A stretch of DNA of 64,000 nt from Qipengyuania sphaerica (lineage in GTDB: Bacteria; Pseudomonadota; Alphaproteobacteria; Sphingomonadales; Sphingomonadaceae): assembly GCF_019711595.1 (NCBI RefSeq), contig NZ_JAIGNR010000001.1:1178001-1242000 (forward strand), in the 5' to 3' direction. The translations under genes and the position numbers were made by a program. Under the pieces are notes generated by a model, which was not told the origin of the DNA, ran no database searches, and saw only the letters and a list, made by a program, of their open reading frames with translations. Shown here piece after piece: positions 27,243-35,863 of this stretch; position 1 is the stretch's first letter, and each line of letters begins with the position of its first letter.

Positions 27243-27545
27243 TCAGGCCCCGATGCATTTCGCTTCGGTGAAAACCAGCAGCCCGCCATAGGTTTCGAGC
27301 ATTTCGCCATCGACATCCTCGTCCTCGATCACGATGCCGAGCCGGTCTTCCATCTCGGTGAAGAGCGTGGCGACCGCCATGCTGTCGAGTTCGGGAAGAT
27401 GCCCAAAGAGGCCCGTGTCGCCGTCGAACTCCGCCACCCGCTCTTTTTCGAGCGAGAGCACATCGACCAGGATCGCGCGTAATTGTTCGTCGATCGCGCT
27501 GCGGCTCGGACCGGTCGGTTCGGCAGTGGCACTCTGACACGTCAT
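27243..27545 (-). CDS. Acyl carrier protein, exosortase-associated
   Basis: A 100-aa acidic carrier protein. The phosphopantetheine attachment Ser is near residue 55 in ELDSMAVATL (DSM in place of the usual DSL). Its position, divergent from the ligase and decarboxylase genes, matches the acyl carrier protein in exosortase-A loci, so it is probably the carrier for the product of that ligase rather than the fatty-acid-synthase ACP. Start at 27545; longer open frame upstream overlaps the ligase region and is discarded. Confidence 0.85.
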   Translation of the reverse strand: MTCQSATAEPTGPSRSAIDEQLRAILVDVLSLEKERVAEFDGDTGLFGHLPELDSMAVATLFTEMEDRLGIVIEDEDVDGEMLETYGGLLVFTEAKCIGA

Positions 27546-27660
27546 GCTTGGCTCGTATCCCCTTGGCGCAAAAGCGGCTCCGCCCTTAGCTGTGCATGGC
27601 GCGGGGGGCAAGAAGGTGGTTGGCATCGCCCTTGCGCTGCGCTTTGGATAGAGGGATAGC

Positions 27661-29199
27661 GTGCACGCAATGGTGAAGGCCGACCTTTCCGAACTCGAGG
27701 CAAATCCCAAGCCGCTCGACCATTTGGCCGAGACGGGTCCAAGGGATGCGCCCGCGCTCGTGCTCAAGGATCGCACTCTGTCGCACGGCGAACTTTCCGA
27801 GCGTGTGGGCTTGTTGGCAGGCTGGCTGGCCAAGCGGCTCGAAACCGGAGCCCGAGTGGCAAGCTGGGCTGCCAAGGGGGAGCTCACTTGCCTCCTCCCG
27901 CTCGCTGCGGCGAGGGCGGGGATGGTGCATGTGCCGATCAACCCGCTGGTGAAGCGGGCACAGGTTTCACATATCCTAGCGGACAGCGAGGCTAGCTTGC
28001 TGATTGCTACAGCTTCCCGGCTGAACTCTCTGGAAGATGGAGATATTCCTTCCGGGTGTGCGGCAATTGACGAGCTCAAATGCCTGGTGGAAGCGGAGCG
28101 ACTAGACGTCAGCCTGCCAGCATCCACGCGCAATCCGGAGGAACTTGCAGCAATCCTTTACACCAGCGGGTCCACCGGCAAGCCCAAGGGCGTAATGCTC
28201 AGCCATGCCAATCTGTGGCTCGGCGCGGTGTCGGTGGCGCATTATCTCGATCTCGCGGCGGACGATGTAACGCTGGCGGTCCTGCCGCTCAGCTTCGATT
28301 ACGGACAAAACCAGCTGCTTTCGACCTGGTATGCAGGTGGATCCGCCGTGCCGCTCGACTATCTCTTCCCGCGCGACGTCGCCAGGGCCTGTGCGAAGCG
28401 TGGGGTGACGACGCTGGCAGCGGTCCCGCCGCTGTGGGTGCAATTGACCGAGGTGGAGTGGCCCGAAGAGGCGGTGACGTCGCTGCGGCGTGTCACCAAT
28501 AGCGGCGGTGCGCTGACCGTAGAATTGATCTCCGATCTGCGCTCTATCTTGCCGGAAACGCGAATTTTTCCCATGTACGGCCTGACCGAGGCGTTCCGCT
28601 CGACCTTCCTCGATCCGGAACTGGTCACGGAGCACCCGACGTCGATGGGAACTGCCATTCCCTTTGCGGAAATCCTCATCGTCGACGACGGCGGTGAAAT
28701 CTGCGCGCCCGGCGTCGAGGGCGAACTGGTGCATTGCGGTCCGCTTGTTGCGCAAGGATACTGGAACGACCCTGCAAGGACTGCCGAACGTTTCCGCCCG
28801 GCACCTGCAGCCTCGCGCTATGGCGGCATGGCCGTGTGGTCGGGCGATCGGGTCATGCGCGACAAGGATGGCCTGCTGTATTTCGTCGGGCGGCGCGACG
28901 CGATGATAAAGTCCTCGGGGAACCGCATCAGTCCGCAGGAGATCGAGAGCGCTGCGCTTGCGACCGGTCTGGTGGCCGAAGCGGTGGCACTGGGCGTGGC
29001 GGATGAACGATTGGGGCAGGCTATCCATCTGGTGGTCCGCGGCGACAGCTTGGCGGGTGCGGATGCGCTCAAGAAGGAACTTGCCCGAGAATTGCCCAAC
29101 TTCATGCAGCCGCAAGTCATTCACTGGCGCGAGGATATGCCTTTGAACCCGAATGGAAAGATCGACCGGACTGCACTCGCGCAGGAGATAGCCGCATGA
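27661..29199 (+). CDS. Acyl-CoA ligase (AMP-forming), exosortase A system-associated
   Basis: Adenylate-forming ligase of 512 aa. The P-loop-like motif LYTSGSTGKPKGVMLSHANL lies near residues 158-178, and the hinge FVGRRDAMIKSSGNRISP near 410-427; the catalytic C-terminal Lys is in MPLNPNGKIDRTAL near 500. The subfamily is the one named as exosortase-A associated. Next to an acyl carrier protein and a PLP decarboxylase, it may load its acid onto the carrier. The GTG start has GAGGGA 5 bases upstream; an ATG 9 bases inside is an alternative. Confidence 0.88.
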   Translation: MHAMVKADLSELEANPKPLDHLAETGPRDAPALVLKDRTLSHGELSERVGLLAGWLAKRLETGARVASWAAKGELTCLLPLAAARAGMVHVPINPLVKRAQVSHILADSEASLLIATASRLNSLEDGDIPSGCAAIDELKCLVEAERLDVSLPASTRNPEELAAILYTSGSTGKPKGVMLSHANLWLGAVSVAHYLDLAADDVTLAVLPLSFDYGQNQLLSTWYAGGSAVPLDYLFPRDVARACAKRGVTTLAAVPPLWVQLTEVEWPEEAVTSLRRVTNSGGALTVELISDLRSILPETRIFPMYGLTEAFRSTFLDPELVTEHPTSMGTAIPFAEILIVDDGGEICAPGVEGELVHCGPLVAQGYWNDPARTAERFRPAPAASRYGGMAVWSGDRVMRDKDGLLYFVGRRDAMIKSSGNRISPQEIESAALATGLVAEAVALGVADERLGQAIHLVVRGDSLAGADALKKELARELPNFMQPQVIHWREDMPLNPNGKIDRTALAQEIAA

Positions 29200-30422
29200 A
29201 GCCGCTCGGCCCCATTCCTGCCGGTTTCGAGGCGATCAATGGCGAACTCGCGATTTCCGGGCGAAGGGCCAGTGAATTGGCCGAACAAGCAGGGCGCACG
29301 CCGTTGTTCGTCTATTCGGCGCAAATGATCGAAGATCGGGTTGAGAGCCTGCGTGCCGCCATGCCCGAAAGGATCAGGATCAATTTTGCCATCAAGGCCA
29401 ACAGCTTCGCGCCCTTGCTCGAACATGTCGCGGGGTTGGTCGACGGCCTCGACATCGCTTCGGGTGGTGAGCTGGCCATGGTCAAGGCGGCGGGAATATC
29501 CGGAGATCGCGTCAGTTTCGCAGGTCCCGGCAAACGCGACGAGGAACTGGAGGCGGCCATCGCCGCGGGCGTGACGCTCAATGTCGAAAGCGAGAACGAG
29601 GCGCGCCGTGCCCTACAAATCGCGGAAAAGCTGGGAAAAACGCCGCGTCTTGCGATTAGGGTCAATCCCGATTTCGAACTCAAGGGTTCGGGCATGAAAA
29701 TGGGGGGAGGGGCCAAGCCCTTCGGTGTGGACGCAAACCGTGTTCCTGCGCTGGCGAAGGAGATCGTTGCTGCAGGTTGCGAGTTCCGAGGTCTGCACAT
29801 CTTCACCGGAAGCCAGGCGCTCGACGCCGATGCGCTTATCGAAACGCAGGCAAACACGCTCGCTCTAGCGGACCGGATCGCCAGCGAGGCGGGCATGATT
29901 TTGCCGAAGCTCAATATGGGCGGCGGCTTCGGGATTCCCTATTTCCACGGCGACACCCCACTCGATATCCAGCGCGTGGGCGCCGCATTGGCCGAACGTT
30001 TCGAAAACCTTCCCGAAACGCTTACCGATGCCGAACTTTACCTCGAATTGGGGCGGTACCTTGTAGGCGAGGCAGGCGTGTACCTCACCCGCATCGTCGA
30101 CCGGAAGGAAAGCCACGGCGAGACATACCTCGTCACCGACGGCGGCCTCCACCACCAACTCGCGGCCTCGGGCAATTTCGGACAGGTCGTCCGGCGGAAC
30201 TATCCGCTTGCGATAGCTACGCATTTCGATGCCGAACCGACCGAATTGGCCAATGTCGTCGGATGCCTCTGCACCCCGCTCGACCGGCTAGCCGACAAGG
30301 CACACCTGCCACATGCCGAGGTCGGCGATCTGGTCGCGGTCTTCTGCGCCGGGGCCTATGGCGCCAGTGCCTCGCCCAGCGCCTTCCTCGGGCAGGGGCC
30401 CGCAGAAGAAATGCTGATCTGA
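29196..30422 (+). CDS. PLP-dependent decarboxylase, exosortase A system-associated
   Basis: Fold-type III PLP enzyme (408 aa), similar to diaminopimelate/ornithine decarboxylases. The PLP-binding Lys is Lys67 in INFAIKANS. The glycine-rich phosphate loop is GGGFGIPY near 245, and the motif TDGGLHHQLAASGNFGQV near 315-332 is the signature of the exosortase-A-associated subfamily. It overlaps the ligase stop (ATGA), indicating a shared product. The true substrate is not established; a carboxylated amino acid, possibly carrier-bound, is plausible. Confidence 0.88.
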   Translation: MKPLGPIPAGFEAINGELAISGRRASELAEQAGRTPLFVYSAQMIEDRVESLRAAMPERIRINFAIKANSFAPLLEHVAGLVDGLDIASGGELAMVKAAGISGDRVSFAGPGKRDEELEAAIAAGVTLNVESENEARRALQIAEKLGKTPRLAIRVNPDFELKGSGMKMGGGAKPFGVDANRVPALAKEIVAAGCEFRGLHIFTGSQALDADALIETQANTLALADRIASEAGMILPKLNMGGGFGIPYFHGDTPLDIQRVGAALAERFENLPETLTDAELYLELGRYLVGEAGVYLTRIVDRKESHGETYLVTDGGLHHQLAASGNFGQVVRRNYPLAIATHFDAEPTELANVVGCLCTPLDRLADKAHLPHAEVGDLVAVFCAGAYGASASPSAFLGQGPAEEMLI

Positions 30423-30509
30423 GGCACCTATCAACCTTTTAACCATATTTAGGAGGTATAGGTCGCGCGCATGAGCAGGTTTCATTGCGCAGGTCATCTG
30501 GGGTAACCG
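30423..30509 (+). promoter_or_regulatory. Leader region before the XrtA-associated ATPase gene
   Basis: An 87-base gap with an AT-rich stretch (30431-30450) and a perfect AGGAGG at 30451-30456. An ATG 14 bases after it opens an 11-codon frame. That spacing is too long for confident initiation. I did not find a clear -35/-10 pair. Confidence 0.3.
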
Positions 30510-31646
30510 ATGTACGAGAACTATTACGGTTTCAGCGAGCGGCCTTTCCAGCTGACGCCAGACCCTGCGTTCTATTTCGAAAGCGTCACGCACAAGAAGG
30601 CGCTGAGCTATCTCGGTTATGGCCTTCAGCAGGGCGAGGGCTTCATCGTCATCACCGGCGAAGTGGGCGCAGGCAAGTCGACGCTGGTCGGCCACCTCCA
30701 GAGCCGCCTCGACTGGAATGCCGTGACCATCGGCGAAGTCGTCACCAGCGCGCTCGGCAGCGACGAGATGATCGCCATGGCGGCACACAGTTTCGGCATC
30801 GATGTCGAGACTTCGGACAAGGCCGGCGCACTATCGCGGATCGAGGAGTTCCTGCAGGACGAAGCGCGCGCTGGCCGAAAGGTGCTGCTGGTGGTGGACG
30901 AGGCGCAGAACCTCACCGTTGGTGCGCTGGAAGAACTGCGCATGCTGTCGAACTTCCACCTCGGCGCGCAGCCGCTGTTGCAAATGCTGCTGCTGGGACA
31001 GCCGGAATTCCGCCAGCTCTTGTCGGAATGGGACCAGCTCGAACAACTGCGCCAGCGCGTGATCGCAACGCATCATCTTGAGGCGATGCAGCCGGGTGAG
31101 ATCCAGCCCTATGTCGAACACCGTCTCTCTCATGTCGGGTGGGAGGGTAATCCGCGCTTCGACGAGGCTGTCTGGCCGCTGATCCAGCAAGAGAGCGGCG
31201 GCATCCCGCGCCTCGTCAACCGCCTGCTCTCGCGCATCCTGATGAAGGGCGCGCAGGAAGGGCGCAGCGTCATCGACGCGGCGGTGGTGAACCGCGTGCT
31301 CGATGAAATCCACGGTCGCGTGACGGAGGAACCGCCGATGAGCGATATGTCGCAGCCCCAGGCCCCGGCTCCGCAAGAATCCGTGCAGGGTGAGGAATCG
31401 GCGCTGCTCGATGCGCAGATTTCCGCCATTGAAGAGGCGTTCGCGCAGCGCGACAAGGTCATTGCTGCGCTCCGCAAGGAGGTGGCGGCCCTGGCGCAGG
31501 AAAAAACGGAGCCTGCCTCGGGCGACAATTCCGACCGCATCGCAGCTTTGGAAGCACGCCTCGACGACCAGGAACGCTCGCTGCGCCAGGTCCTCACGAT
31601 GATGATCAATTACTTCGAAAGCAGCGCCACGCGCGACGCAGCCTGA
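30510..31646 (+). CDS. XrtA/PEP-CTERM-associated ATPase (secretion ATPase subfamily)
   Basis: AAA ATPase of 378 aa in the ExeA/GspA-related group named for PEP-CTERM loci. The N-terminus MYENYYGFSERPFQLTPDP is diagnostic. Walker A GEVGAGKST is at residues 50-58 and Walker B VLLVVDEAQNLT near 125-136. The C-terminus (residues about 300-378) is predicted coiled coil, with acidic and Ala-rich linkers. Normally encoded with exopolysaccharide chain-length and tyrosine kinase genes; those are missing here. It ends flush against the convergent zapE gene. Confidence 0.88.
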   Translation: MYENYYGFSERPFQLTPDPAFYFESVTHKKALSYLGYGLQQGEGFIVITGEVGAGKSTLVGHLQSRLDWNAVTIGEVVTSALGSDEMIAMAAHSFGIDVETSDKAGALSRIEEFLQDEARAGRKVLLVVDEAQNLTVGALEELRMLSNFHLGAQPLLQMLLLGQPEFRQLLSEWDQLEQLRQRVIATHHLEAMQPGEIQPYVEHRLSHVGWEGNPRFDEAVWPLIQQESGGIPRLVNRLLSRILMKGAQEGRSVIDAAVVNRVLDEIHGRVTEEPPMSDMSQPQAPAPQESVQGEESALLDAQISAIEEAFAQRDKVIAALRKEVAALAQEKTEPASGDNSDRIAALEARLDDQERSLRQVLTMMINYFESSATRDAA

Positions 31647-32762
31647 TCAGCCCGCCAGGCCGTGGCCGCGCGCCATGTAGTCGGCGCTCTGCATTTCCTT
31701 GAGGCGGCTTACGGTACGCTCGAACTCGAAGGCACCATCCCCCGAGGTGTAGAGGTCTTCCGGCTCTGCGGCAGCGGTGGCGAAGAGCTTCACGTTGTTC
31801 TCGTAAAGCGCATCGATCAGCTTGGTGAAGCGGATCGCCTCGTTGCGGTTGTCGGGCGAGAGGCGGGGGATGCCGACCACGATAATCGTGTGATAGGCAT
31901 GGGCGATCGAGAGATAGTCCGCTGCGCCGCGGTTCTCCCCGCACAGGCGTTTGAAGCTGAAGACGCCGACGCCCTTGAGGCTCTTGGGAACGTGCAGCGT
32001 GCGGCCTCCGCCGAGGTCGAGTTCGCCGCTCGGGACATTGTCCGCGTCTTCGGGCTTGTAATCGGTCAGGCGGAAGAAGGCTTCGCGCACCTGTGCGGTG
32101 GCCTCCTCGCCGAGCGGAGTGTGCCAGCTCTCGATATCGCCGAGACGGTCGAGCCGGTAATCGGTCGCGCCATTGAGCGGCATCACGTCGAGTTCGGCCT
32201 GCACGAGGTCGATGAAGGGCAGGAAGAGCGATCGGTTGAGCCCGTCCTTGTAGAGATCGACCGGCGGGCGATTGCTGGTGGTTACCACCGCCACGTTTTC
32301 TTCGCAGATCAGCGCGGTGAAGAGGCGTGCCATGATTGCGGCGTCGGCCGTATTGGTGACCACCATTTCGTCGAAGGCGAGGCAGCGAACGTCCTCGGCG
32401 ATCCGCGCCGCGACGGGTGCAATGGGGTCTCCCGCTTCCTTTTTGCGCTCATCGCGGATGAGCCGGTCGACTTCGAGCATGAATTCGTGGAAATGGACGC
32501 GGCGCTTTTCCGCGATGCCGAGCGTCTCGACGAAGAGGTCCATCAGCATGGACTTTCCGCGCCCGACGCCGCCCCACATGTAGACGCCCTGGGGCCTGGT
32601 CTTCTTGGGTCGGAACAGTTGGCTGAGGAGGCCGCCCGAGGTCTCGGACTCGAGGTCTTTCTGAAGCCGGTCGAGGCGTTCTGCCGCCCGGCGCTGGTCG
32701 GGATCGCTGCGCAATTCGCCCGCCGCGACGAGCCTTTCATAGCGCGCGAGCATCCCGGTCAT
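31647..32762 (-). CDS. zapE: Cell division protein ZapE / AFG1-like ATPase
   Basis: P-loop ATPase (371 aa) of the ZapE/AFG1 family, linked to Z-ring stability and oxidative-stress tolerance in other bacteria. Walker A GGVGRGKS is at residues 64-71, Walker B CLAFDEMVV near 150, and the C-terminal NRNEAIRFTKLIDALYEN motif is conserved. The ATG overlaps the upstream TGA (ATGA). The role is assigned by family. Confidence 0.93.
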   Translation of the reverse strand: MTGMLARYERLVAAGELRSDPDQRRAAERLDRLQKDLESETSGGLLSQLFRPKKTRPQGVYMWGGVGRGKSMLMDLFVETLGIAEKRRVHFHEFMLEVDRLIRDERKKEAGDPIAPVAARIAEDVRCLAFDEMVVTNTADAAIMARLFTALICEENVAVVTTSNRPPVDLYKDGLNRSLFLPFIDLVQAELDVMPLNGATDYRLDRLGDIESWHTPLGEEATAQVREAFFRLTDYKPEDADNVPSGELDLGGGRTLHVPKSLKGVGVFSFKRLCGENRGAADYLSIAHAYHTIIVVGIPRLSPDNRNEAIRFTKLIDALYENNVKLFATAAAEPEDLYTSGDGAFEFERTVSRLKEMQSADYMARGHGLAG

Positions 32763-33220
32763 TTCGGGCGCATCTTCTTTACGATGCCGGAGAAGCTGGC
32801 GACCACATGTTCGCCCTGTTCGACCGTGCCGCGTACGAACACGAGGCTGCCCGTCTCGCGCACGATTTCGGTCACCGCATCCAGCGGCCGGTCGGGCTGG
32901 CCCGCGCCGGTAAACTGGGTGGACAGTTCGAGCGTTACCGAAGGCCCGGCATTCCCCGATCCCAGCGTGTGCATGGTGGTGAAGAGCGAGATATCGATGA
33001 GCGACAGCGTCACCGCGCCATGGATGATGCCCTGCAGGTTCTCATGCTTGCGCTCGGGGAACATGCGCAGCCGCGAATGCCGGCCGTCATCATCCACTCG
33101 CGTGATGAGCTTGCCCATCACCGCGCCGTTGAACAGCGTTTCGTCTTTCAGGTTCCAGTGCCGCCAGCCCGGGTTTTCCGGGTCGGGACCATGCTCGAAG
33201 ACGTCGTCGGGAAGTGCCAC
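32759..33220 (-). CDS. PaaI family hotdog thioesterase
   Basis: A 153-aa hotdog-fold protein. The helix motif HENLQGIIHGAVTLSLIDISLF near residue 60 carries the HGG-like (HGA) active-site segment of PaaI thioesterases. No signal peptide. It lies between sdhB and zapE on the minus strand with a 6-base gap and an ATGA overlap. Substrate unknown. Confidence 0.85.
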   Translation of the reverse strand: MALPDDVFEHGPDPENPGWRHWNLKDETLFNGAVMGKLITRVDDDGRHSRLRMFPERKHENLQGIIHGAVTLSLIDISLFTTMHTLGSGNAGPSVTLELSTQFTGAGQPDRPLDAVTEIVRETGSLVFVRGTVEQGEHVVASFSGIVKKMRPK

Positions 33221-33226
33221 GCCAGC

Positions 33227-34009
33227 TTAGATGGCGCGTTCGGCCATCATCTTCTTGGTTTCGGCGATGGCCTTGGCGGGGCTGAGGCCCTTGGGGCAGA
33301 CATTCGCGCAGTTCATGATCGTGTGGCAGCGATAGAGGCGGAAGGGGTCTTCGAGGCTGTCGAGCCGCTCGCCGGTCATCTCGTCGCGGCTGTCTGCAAG
33401 CCAGCGATAGGCCTGAAGCAGGATTGCGGGCCCCAGGAACTTGTCGGAATTCCACCAATAGCTGGGGCAGGCGGTCGAGCAGCAGGCGCACAGGATGCAC
33501 TCGTAAAGGCCGTCCAGCTTCTCGCGCTGTTCGGGCGACTGGAGGCGTTCCTTGCCGCTCGGCGTGGTCGAGACGGTCTGCAGCCAGGGGCGGATGCTGG
33601 CATATTGCGCATAGAAGTGCGTAAAATCTGGGACGAGGTCCTTGATCACTTCCATATGCGGCAGCGGGGTGATGCGGATTTCGCCCTTGAGATCGTCGAT
33701 CGCGGTGGTGCAGGCGAGGCCGTTCTTGCCGTTCATGTTCATCGAGCACGAACCGCAGATGCCCTCGCGGCACGAGCGGCGGAAGGTCAGCGTCGGGTCG
33801 ATCTCGTTCTTGATCTTGAACAGTGCGTCGAGGACCATCGGGCCGCAGGCGTCGAGGTCGATCTCGAACGTGTCGTAACGCGGGTTTTCGCCGAGGTCCG
33901 GATCATAGCGGTAGATCTTGAACTTCTTCACGCGGGAGGCCCCTTCGGCCTTGTGGGCGCGGGTCTTGCCGGTGATCTTGGAGTTCTTCGGAAGGGTGAA
34001 GGTCGCCAT
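33227..34009 (-). CDS. sdhB: Succinate dehydrogenase iron-sulfur subunit
   Basis: Complex II iron-sulfur protein (260 aa). The 2Fe-2S ligands are in [16 protein letters not shown] near residues 80-95; the 4Fe-4S and 3Fe-4S ligands are in [13 protein letters not shown] (near 170) and CANVCPKG (near 235). It is first in a minus-strand unit followed by a thioesterase and zapE. sdhC, sdhD and sdhA are not adjacent on either side within the window. Confidence 0.97.
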   Translation of the reverse strand: MATFTLPKNSKITGKTRAHKAEGASRVKKFKIYRYDPDLGENPRYDTFEIDLDACGPMVLDALFKIKNEIDPTLTFRRSCREGICGSCSMNMNGKNGLACTTAIDDLKGEIRITPLPHMEVIKDLVPDFTHFYAQYASIRPWLQTVSTTPSGKERLQSPEQREKLDGLYECILCACCSTACPSYWWNSDKFLGPAILLQAYRWLADSRDEMTGERLDSLEDPFRLYRCHTIMNCANVCPKGLSPAKAIAETKKMMAERAI

Positions 34010-34136
34010 TGTGAAATTCGGATCCTGTCTGCGGTTGCGCCCTCTCTAGCCGCTGCGGCGCACGGTGCAAGGGGAGGCGCACGCGAAATTCGCATCGCTT
34101 GATGCATGGCAGTGAACCTGCCACGGGCGTGAGCCT

Positions 34137-34772
34137 ATGAAGGTGGCGATTTACGATCTCGACAAGACGCTGGTGCGGCGGGCGACTTTCACGCCCTTCC
34201 TTGCCTTTGCGGCGAGGCGGATTGCGCCGTGGCGGCTCGCCTTGCTGCCTGTGTGGGTGCTGATGATGATCGGCTATCGGATCGGGCTGTACGACCGCAC
34301 TGCGCTCAAGACTGCGGGAATGAAACTGATGCTTGGGCGGCAGGATCTGGCACGGCTAGAGGATGTCGGGCGCGAGTTCGCCGATCACCATGTCGCTCGT
34401 GCGGGCTGGCTGCCCGGTGTCTTGGCATTGGTCCAGCAGGATCGGGAGGCCGGTGCGCAGCTGGTGGTAGCTACGGCGGCGTTCGAATTCTATGCGCGCG
34501 CCTTCGCCTCAAAGCTGGGCATAGGCCATGTCATCGCCACGCGCTGGGATGGAAGCCAAATCCCGGGGGGTAATTGCTATGGCGCTAACAAGCGGGAACG
34601 GGTCCGCGACTGGCTCGACGGTCGCAAGGCCGAAATCCGCTTTGTCAGCGACAGTTTCGCGGATGAGCCTTTGTTGTCGGAAGCCGAGGAGGCGTTTTTC
34701 GTGACGACCAGCGCTCGCAAGGCGGCGCGAGCCGAGGCGAAGGGTTGGCGGGTGATCTCCGGTGAGAATTAA
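34137..34772 (+). CDS. HAD-IB family hydrolase
   Basis: A 211-aa phosphatase of the SerB-like HAD-IB group. The nucleophile motif YDLDKTL has Asp7 and Asp9; KRERVRDWL and the later FVSDSFADEPLL provide motifs III/IV. Two hydrophobic stretches (about residues 18-50) suggest membrane contact or a cap. It opens the glycan neighbourhood, where a phosphate monoester hydrolase would fit. It converges with, and overlaps by 4 bases, the GT4 gene. Confidence 0.85.
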   Translation: MKVAIYDLDKTLVRRATFTPFLAFAARRIAPWRLALLPVWVLMMIGYRIGLYDRTALKTAGMKLMLGRQDLARLEDVGREFADHHVARAGWLPGVLALVQQDREAGAQLVVATAAFEFYARAFASKLGIGHVIATRWDGSQIPGGNCYGANKRERVRDWLDGRKAEIRFVSDSFADEPLLSEAEEAFFVTTSARKAARAEAKGWRVISGEN

Positions 34773-35863
34773 GGCGCGGACAGTCTTCGCAGCGCTGCAA
34801 CGATTTCCGCTGCCTTGGTTTCGAACTGCAGCTTCGAATAGCGTTCGAGCACGCGCTTGCGCCCGGCTTGCCCCATCGATGCAAGCTCCGCAGGGTTCTC
34901 CAGCAGCTCTGCAATAGCCTCGGCAAGCGCGGTGGCATCTTCCGGAGCGACAATGCGGCCCAGTTCGGGATCGTCGACCGTATAGGGCATTTCTCCGGTG
35001 CGCGAGACGATCACGGGGAGGGATGCCTGCATGGCTTCATGCATGGCGATGCAAAAGCCTTCACGGCGCGAGGGCTGGAGGTAGAGGTGGAGACCGGCGA
35101 GAAACCGCTGCGGATCGTCGATGAAACCGGCGAATTCGAGGTCGGAAAGCCCTGCTGCGTGCGCCCGATCTCGAAGCGCCCGTTCTTCCGGACCGCTGCC
35201 CCCGATTACTATTGAGAATTCGGGCAGCTTGCGGGACTTAAGCAGAGCAAGGGCGTCGATCAGCACGTCATAGCCCTTGCTGACATGCAACCGCCCCATG
35301 GCGCCGAGGCGGACGGGTTCGCCTTCCTGCCAGGGATCGGCCTGCGGCGCCTCAGGATCGGCCGCAAAGATCGGCCAGGTCATGACCTTTTCCGGCTCGA
35401 TTTGCAGTCGTTTGCGGGTGAGTGCGGCAACCTCCTCGCTATCGGCGATCCAGAGGTCGGAAGCCTTGCGTCGCCAGCGCAAGAGGCGCTCGTTCCAGGG
35501 TTTGAGGAAGGCGCTGTGCTGCCAGCTTACGACCGGCACGCCAAGGCTGCGACCCACTGCTTGTCCGACCAGCGTAGCCCTCGTGAGCGAGGTCCAAACG
35601 GCGCCGGGACGGAATGCCGCAATTTCGCGTTTCGCCCAAAGCCAGGCAGCAAGGTGATCGTTCAAGCCACCTTCGAAAATGACCGGTTCTATGCCTGCCG
35701 CTTCCAATCGGGCGATCGCCTTGCCGTCCTTGCGTGCGAGCGCGAAGAGTTTCACCTCCGCTCCCGCTTGCTCGATGCTGCGGATGATAGCGGGCAGGGG
35801 GGACTGCGCCCCGCCGCCCTCCATCGAGTTGATTAGATAGGCGAAGCGAAAGGGTTCGCTCAC
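34769..35863 (-). CDS. Glycosyltransferase family 4 protein
   Basis: A GT-B fold glycosyltransferase of 364 aa. The N-terminal domain starts FAYLINSMEGGGAQ; the donor-binding half has RLHVSKGYDVLIDAL near 220 and SRREGFCIAMHEAMQASLPVIVS near 285-308 with the E-x7-E pattern. A GTG start overlaps the upstream stop (GTGA), so it is co-translated with the glycerophosphotransferase-like gene. Acceptor unknown; an envelope polysaccharide is likely. Confidence 0.88.
   Translation of the reverse strand: MSEPFRFAYLINSMEGGGAQSPLPAIIRSIEQAGAEVKLFALARKDGKAIARLEAAGIEPVIFEGGLNDHLAAWLWAKREIAAFRPGAVWTSLTRATLVGQAVGRSLGVPVVSWQHSAFLKPWNERLLRWRRKASDLWIADSEEVAALTRKRLQIEPEKVMTWPIFAADPEAPQADPWQEGEPVRLGAMGRLHVSKGYDVLIDALALLKSRKLPEFSIVIGGSGPEERALRDRAHAAGLSDLEFAGFIDDPQRFLAGLHLYLQPSRREGFCIAMHEAMQASLPVIVSRTGEMPYTVDDPELGRIVAPEDATALAEAIAELLENPAELASMGQAGRKRVLERYSKLQFETKAAEIVAALRRLSAP

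Noticed and set aside
30471-30506. 11-codon leader peptide before the XrtA-associated ATPase
   Set aside because: The AGGAGG is 14 bases from the ATG, which is too far, and there is no attenuator-like structure.
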